NCBI RefSeq assembly: GCF_000025625.1
Contig: NC_013922.1
Location: 2,790,001-2,854,000 of the forward strand
DNA: 64,000 nucleotides
Direction: 5' to 3'
Source: Natrialba magadii ATCC 43099
GTDB lineage: Archaea; Halobacteriota; Halobacteria; Halobacteriales; Natrialbaceae
The position numbers and the translations under genes were made by a program. The notes beneath the pieces are model-generated. The model was given only the letters and a program-made list of their open reading frames with translations, made no database searches and was not told the DNA's origin. Shown here piece after piece: positions 60,296 through 64,000 of this stretch (position 1 is the stretch's first letter; each line of letters starts with the position of its first letter).

Positions 60296-62161
60296 TTAGT
60301 CCAGTGATTCCAGAAACGGAGACAGAATTTCGTTGAACGCCGCCGGATTATCGTGGTTCGCAAGGTGTCCCGCATCTGGCACGGCCTTGTACTCGCTGTT
60401 GCGGAGTTTTTTGTCCCACTCCTTCGCTTTCTTCTGGAGCCAGAAGTACTCGTCTTCACCGGCCACAATCAATTGCGGGAGTTCGGTCTGTTCAGGGATC
60501 CCTTCTTCAATGTCTTCGAGGAACACTCGTTCGAGGGAAACCATGTTTGCCTTCCCAGTACGTTCACTCGCCCGTTTCGCGTACTCCTGGGCCTCGGGAG
60601 TACGAGCGACCAACCGACCAAACATGTCGCACGTCAGTTTCTCCGGCAAGAGTTGGAGTAGCCTCACGTGCACCCCCATCAGTTTGATCGTGCGTTCGGA
60701 GAACCCTTCGTGTAGCGGGAAGCCTCCAACGTGAACGAGCGCTCGAACGCGGTCGGGATGGTGGTATGCAACGTACTGGTTCAACAGGCTCCCCATCGAC
60801 TGGCCGACCAGGACGGCCTGGTCGATTCCTTCGTCGTCCAGTACGTCGAGCAACTTGCGAGTCGAGACATCGAATCGGACCGGCACACTCGACTCGGCAG
60901 ACTCACCACATCCAGGGACGTCCCACGAGAGAACCCGATACGACTCCGACAGCGTAGCGGTCTGCTCCCGCCACGTCTCGCGGCCGAGAGCAAATCCGTG
61001 CGTGAACACCACGGCGGTCGCCTCTTCGGGTCCGCCCACCTCGTAAGAGATGCCACCAGATTCACGTTCGGCCGCGGAATCGGCGCTCGATTTCGAGCGC
61101 AAACGACGGAGGGCGAGTGCGAGCGCGACCGCGAGCGTCACCATTCCTCCCACGGGAGCGACGAGACCACCCCACTTCATCGAGAGGTCCCGTTTCCCTG
61201 CAGGATAGGAGGGTGTGTCGGGATCGTAGTACGGAGCCAGTTGATCGATTGCCTCCGTGTCTCCATCCGCCTGCTCGATGAGAGCACGCAACTCCGTGAA
61301 CAGATACGCCATTTCGTCTCGCCCGTCGCGGGCGTGGCCTTCGACAGAGACCTTCGCGTACTCGTTTCGCATGAGCCAGCCGATAGTCCAGACACAAATC
61401 GGCTCCGGGACATACTCGAAGCTCCGGACGACCGGCGGACTGGGCGAGTAGCCCGCCTTGCGGAGTCCCCGAAGCGCTTCCTTCGTCGCACGGACCGAAC
61501 GCACCAGCAGGTCTCTGGTTTCGCCCAGCCGATTCATGCGAGTGTCAGCGGCATACAGCGCGGGGACGAGACCGGACATGAGTAACGCGACGTGGTATTT
61601 CAACCACTCGTCCATGTCCGTCCGAATCTCGACGTCGTACCCTCGCATGTCCGAAAGCACTGCGGCCACCGCTCGAGTTCTGGATCGAATCGACCCATCG
61701 ACCTCCCCGATCGGGATGGTGTATTGGTTGTCCTCATTGATCGGAAGCACGCGCATGACGTGTCCGTCTCGTTTGCCACCAGGGTACGGAAACCCCAGCA
61801 TCACACGCTCTTTGCCGAGTGCCTGGACCATTTTGTCGGGACCGCTGACGTTGTTCCCCATGAAGCAGAACGTCGGTACGTGTTCGTTTTCCGCCAGCGT
61901 ATCCAGAATCTGTACCGATTGCTGTTCCCCCATGACCACCAGGACGAGATCGTAGTCGTCGTCCGGTTCCAGAGAGTCAACCACATCGACGTGCGTGACT
62001 TCCTCCTCGTCGGCGTCGTCCTCCTGAATAACGATTCCGTGTTCGTTCAGCTCCTCCAAACGTTGTCCCCTGGCGAGCAGCGTAACGTTGTGTCCCACCT
62101 CGTGGAGTCGTGCTGCTTTCAAACTGCCCAGCGGTCCCGCACCGAATACCAGAATGTTCAT
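60296..62161 (-). CDS. Fusion of ketopantoate reductase-like domain, membrane segment and alpha/beta hydrolase
   Basis: A single 621-residue frame. Residues ~1-320 are a PanE/ApbA-type ketopantoate reductase ('ILVFGAGPLGSLKAARLHEVG' NADPH loop, 'FCFMGNNVSGPDKMVQALG', 'YDVEIRTDMDEWLKYHVALL'). Residues ~331-352 form one hydrophobic membrane segment ending in RRLRSK. Residues ~368-621 are an alpha/beta hydrolase with 'VVFTHGFALGRETW', nucleophile Ser455 in 'VGQSMGSLL', Asp in 'IVAGEDEYF' and His in 'VPDAGHLANHDNP'. Both enzymes look catalytically complete. No other reading explains the join. Confidence 0.85.
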   Translation of the reverse strand: MNILVFGAGPLGSLKAARLHEVGHNVTLLARGQRLEELNEHGIVIQEDDADEEEVTHVDVVDSLEPDDDYDLVLVVMGEQQSVQILDTLAENEHVPTFCFMGNNVSGPDKMVQALGKERVMLGFPYPGGKRDGHVMRVLPINEDNQYTIPIGEVDGSIRSRTRAVAAVLSDMRGYDVEIRTDMDEWLKYHVALLMSGLVPALYAADTRMNRLGETRDLLVRSVRATKEALRGLRKAGYSPSPPVVRSFEYVPEPICVWTIGWLMRNEYAKVSVEGHARDGRDEMAYLFTELRALIEQADGDTEAIDQLAPYYDPDTPSYPAGKRDLSMKWGGLVAPVGGMVTLAVALALALRRLRSKSSADSAAERESGGISYEVGGPEEATAVVFTHGFALGRETWREQTATLSESYRVLSWDVPGCGESAESSVPVRFDVSTRKLLDVLDDEGIDQAVLVGQSMGSLLNQYVAYHHPDRVRALVHVGGFPLHEGFSERTIKLMGVHVRLLQLLPEKLTCDMFGRLVARTPEAQEYAKRASERTGKANMVSLERVFLEDIEEGIPEQTELPQLIVAGEDEYFWLQKKAKEWDKKLRNSEYKAVPDAGHLANHDNPAAFNEILSPFLESLD

Positions 62162-62842
62162 TCTGATGACCCCCTCCCATCGCAGTACCGGTGCTCACCG
62201 CAAGCCCCGTGAGGCTCGAGTTGACGAACGCGACGAAATCCGAGTTCGGTTGTGCCACCCATAGTGTACATAGCGTATCGCATTCGATATAGGCGCGGGA
62301 GAGATATGAAATACGAGCGCCATCACCAAGCGATGGCTGTTTGTCCGTGTTCACAACCGATGTCTGTTTGTCTGTGTGCACAACCGATGTCGACCGCCTC
62401 GCAATGAAGGCAGATAGCGAACGTCCTGATGGGCATCGTTGTCCACTCGTTCACCCACGAATTCGACATCAGTATCTCTCGCTGAGAGGCCTGTGAGACC
62501 GATTGGACTCGAGTAGTGAGTCAGCGTCACGAGCAGACTCTCACTTGCTCGTCCCCGGGCCAAACCTGCCGTTGTTCCACTGCGGTCTGGGGAGGATAGC
62601 AGAAAGCAGTACTCTGACGCTACAGTCGTAATTCCAGGTCGTTCGAGGTTGGTAACTGGCGAATAGTGGCTGGTCGCGCAACTGGATTTCAGAGAAGGTA
62701 CTGAGTACAACTGGACGGATGAGTTTCAACGGGCGCTGTAGAGTCGATGAGTAATCACAATGGTATCGTACAGTCTGTCACTTTCTCAGACACAATTATA
62801 CATCTAGATGATAACAATATGTGCCATTGATGATGGTCAGGT
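62162..62842. other. Intergenic region with a tandem repeat, no gene seen
   Basis: 681 bp between the fusion gene (minus) and the exported repeat protein (plus), hence divergent promoters. It holds the 27-bp tandem repeat (62337-62390), an A/T-containing stretch near 62255-62310 that suits the fusion gene promoter, and an A/T-rich area (62750-62830) before the next gene. A 119-codon minus-strand frame at 62351-62710 has poor codon character and is probably spurious. Confidence 0.5.
62337..62390. repeat. 27-bp tandem repeat (two copies)
   Basis: Two head-to-tail copies of CTGTTTGTCYGTGTKCACAACCGATGT (25 of 27 positions identical) in the divergent promoter region upstream of the fusion gene. 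Confidence 0.85.
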
Positions 62843-64000
62843 ATGGTCGAGTTGACCAATAGACGACAATTTTTGGCAGCGTCCGGAACAACAGCCATCG
62901 GCCTCGGTGCCGGGTTTGGATTCACGAGCGGCACGGGTGGTGCCCAGGAAGATCCTGCTGAGGGGTTCGAACGCAGGATCCAGTGGGGTGGGATGGGCAG
63001 TGAAAACGCGACGCAGCGTGTCCGGGAGAACTCGGATTCTGGAAGTGGAACCTCACGCGCGGTGGGCCGACGGCGATTCAGGAGGCTCAGTTGACCGTCG
63101 TTTTCTCTGACGGCGAAACCCTGACTGTGCCCGGATTTTTCCCGGGTGGTGGAGGTGGTGCAATCCAGTTCGAGGTGACACGGCCAGGTGGTGGGACTGT
63201 CGAGAGTGCCTTCGTCGATTTCAACGGCGGTGGTCCAAATGCCCTGTTGACGATCAGCGAAGGCGATTGCATCGAAGATCCAGACCAGATTCCGGAGATA
63301 ACGGCGATGACCGACGTTGCGACCGATGTCAATGGCGGCGGGGCCACTCTCAACGGATCCCTGATGACTGTTGGTGATCCCTTCCCTGTCGAGGTCTTCT
63401 TCCAGTATCGGGTGGCTGGCGAGGCCGCCTGGGAACCCACCGGCGCGACGACGCTCACCGCACCCGGGCCGTTCAGCGTTACGATCGATGGGCTGGCCCT
63501 CGACACCACCTACGAGTACCGCGCCGTCGCGGTCGCGGCCGATGGAACCACTAGCACGGGTGCGATCATGCAGTTCACCAAGTCTGCTGAGCCGGTCATG
63601 GACCCGGTCGTCTTCACCGGCCCCGCGACCGAGATTAACGAGTCGACCGCGACGCTGAACGGCGAGCTCGTCGAACTCGGCGATTTCTCTCCGGTCAACG
63701 TCTTCTTCGAGTACCGCATCGTCGGTAACAACGACTGGCTCGAGACGGCTCCCCAGCCGTTCACCGCACCCGGACCGTTCAACGCCGAGGTAGACGTCGA
63801 ACCCGGGAACGACTACGAGTACCGCGCCGTCGCGGTTGCAGACGGGGTCCGGATCGAGGGACTGACACAGACGTTCACGAAGCCCCTGCTCCCACCGGAG
63901 GAGGAACTGCCGACCGTCGGCACCGAACCCGCCACGGAAGTCAACGAAGCGACCGCGACTGCAAACGGCGTTCTCGTCGATCCCGGAACGTTCGGCGAAG
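62843..64000 (+). pseudogene. Frameshifted Tat-exported surface protein with FN3-like repeats (3' end outside window)
   Basis: The first frame starts at 62843 with a Tat signal ('TNRRQFLAASGTTAIGLGAG') and stops at 63094. The rest of the protein continues in another frame: 'GFWKWNLTRGGPTAIQEAQLTVVF' (in part) from ~63037, then repeats of ~100 residues starting 'EITAMTDVATDVNGGGATLNG', 'VVFTGPATEINESTATLNG' and 'TVGTEPATEVNEATATANG', each with 'YEYRAVAVA'. Restoring one G near 63034 (…ENS-G-FWKW) joins the frames. So it is a broken gene, or a sequencing error in a G-run. Surface adhesin type is likely. Confidence 0.75.

Noticed and set aside
62351-62710. 119-codon minus-strand ORF upstream of the fusion gene
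   Set aside because: Codon bias is poor and it translates the 27-bp tandem repeat; likely chance frame.

Overview
The window reads as a chromosome segment of a haloarchaeon. It is GC-rich, the proteins are strongly acidic (Asp/Glu-rich), and the gene set is archaeal and halophilic: aIF5B, Nob1, transcription factor S, NAC, archaeal TrmI, a GGGP-synthase-like protein, split GMP synthase subunit B, a PurN-PurH fusion, and many haloarchaea-only small proteins. The high frequency of CTCGAG and the gene order suggest a Natrialba/Natronococcus-like member of the Natrialbales, but I cannot fix the genus. Several promoters place a TATA-like box 25-30 nt before the ATG, as expected for leaderless mRNAs. 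No rRNA, tRNA, CRISPR array or intact insertion sequence was recognised.

Layout. 1-9.3 kb: secF-secD (secD cut by the window edge), small haloarchaeal proteins, pgi, a CPBP protease, and a ribosome/translation block (nob1, PRC-barrel, aIF5B). 9.5-12.5 kb: tightly overlapping pyrG-guaA(B)-DUF7126. 13-16.7 kb: 5-FCL-like and MoaB pair, alcohol dehydrogenase, small proteins. 16.8-20.2 kb: a broken ABC-ATPase relic, an Idi-like Nudix protein whose aligned catalytic Cys is Ala, PHP and FemAB-like proteins. 20.2-21.8 kb: divergent Lrp-type regulator and carA with two palindromic boxes between them. 21.9-24.5 kb: AT-rich island with a lipoprotein and a large Tat-type exported protein. 24.7-30 kb: SIMPL lipoprotein, tandem Usp, purNH, purB and a 32-residue membrane peptide. 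30-36.7 kb: lysine (DAP, succinylase) genes dapA-dapB-dapD-[AKR]-lysA-[lipoprotein]-dapE.

37-47.2 kb is core housekeeping: HtpX, NYN protein, PUA protein, mini-SPFH protein, NAC-TrmI, TFS, an MFS transporter, DUF5797, DUF5787, a Nudix hydrolase and a uS10 paralogue. 47.4-50.4 kb is a second AT-rich island (lipoprotein plus exported protein) followed by 1.1 kb of degraded sequence. 50.4-58.5 kb returns to ordinary genes: M20 amidohydrolase, a second M48 protease, Hsp20, a radical SAM protein with HhH tail, TRAM protein, a GGGP-synthase-like protein and a YkgJ Cys-cluster protein. 58.7-64 kb is accessory: alpha/beta hydrolase plus DUF2892, an unusual ketopantoate-reductase/membrane-segment/hydrolase fusion, and a frameshifted Tat-exported repeat protein running off the end.

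Functionally, the window concentrates nucleotide synthesis (pyrG, guaA-B, carA, purNH, purB) and lysine synthesis. Its most unusual content is the 621-residue fusion enzyme, the two similar AT-rich secretion islands, the Cys-less Idi-like protein, and many hexanucleotide repeat tracts coding acidic tails.
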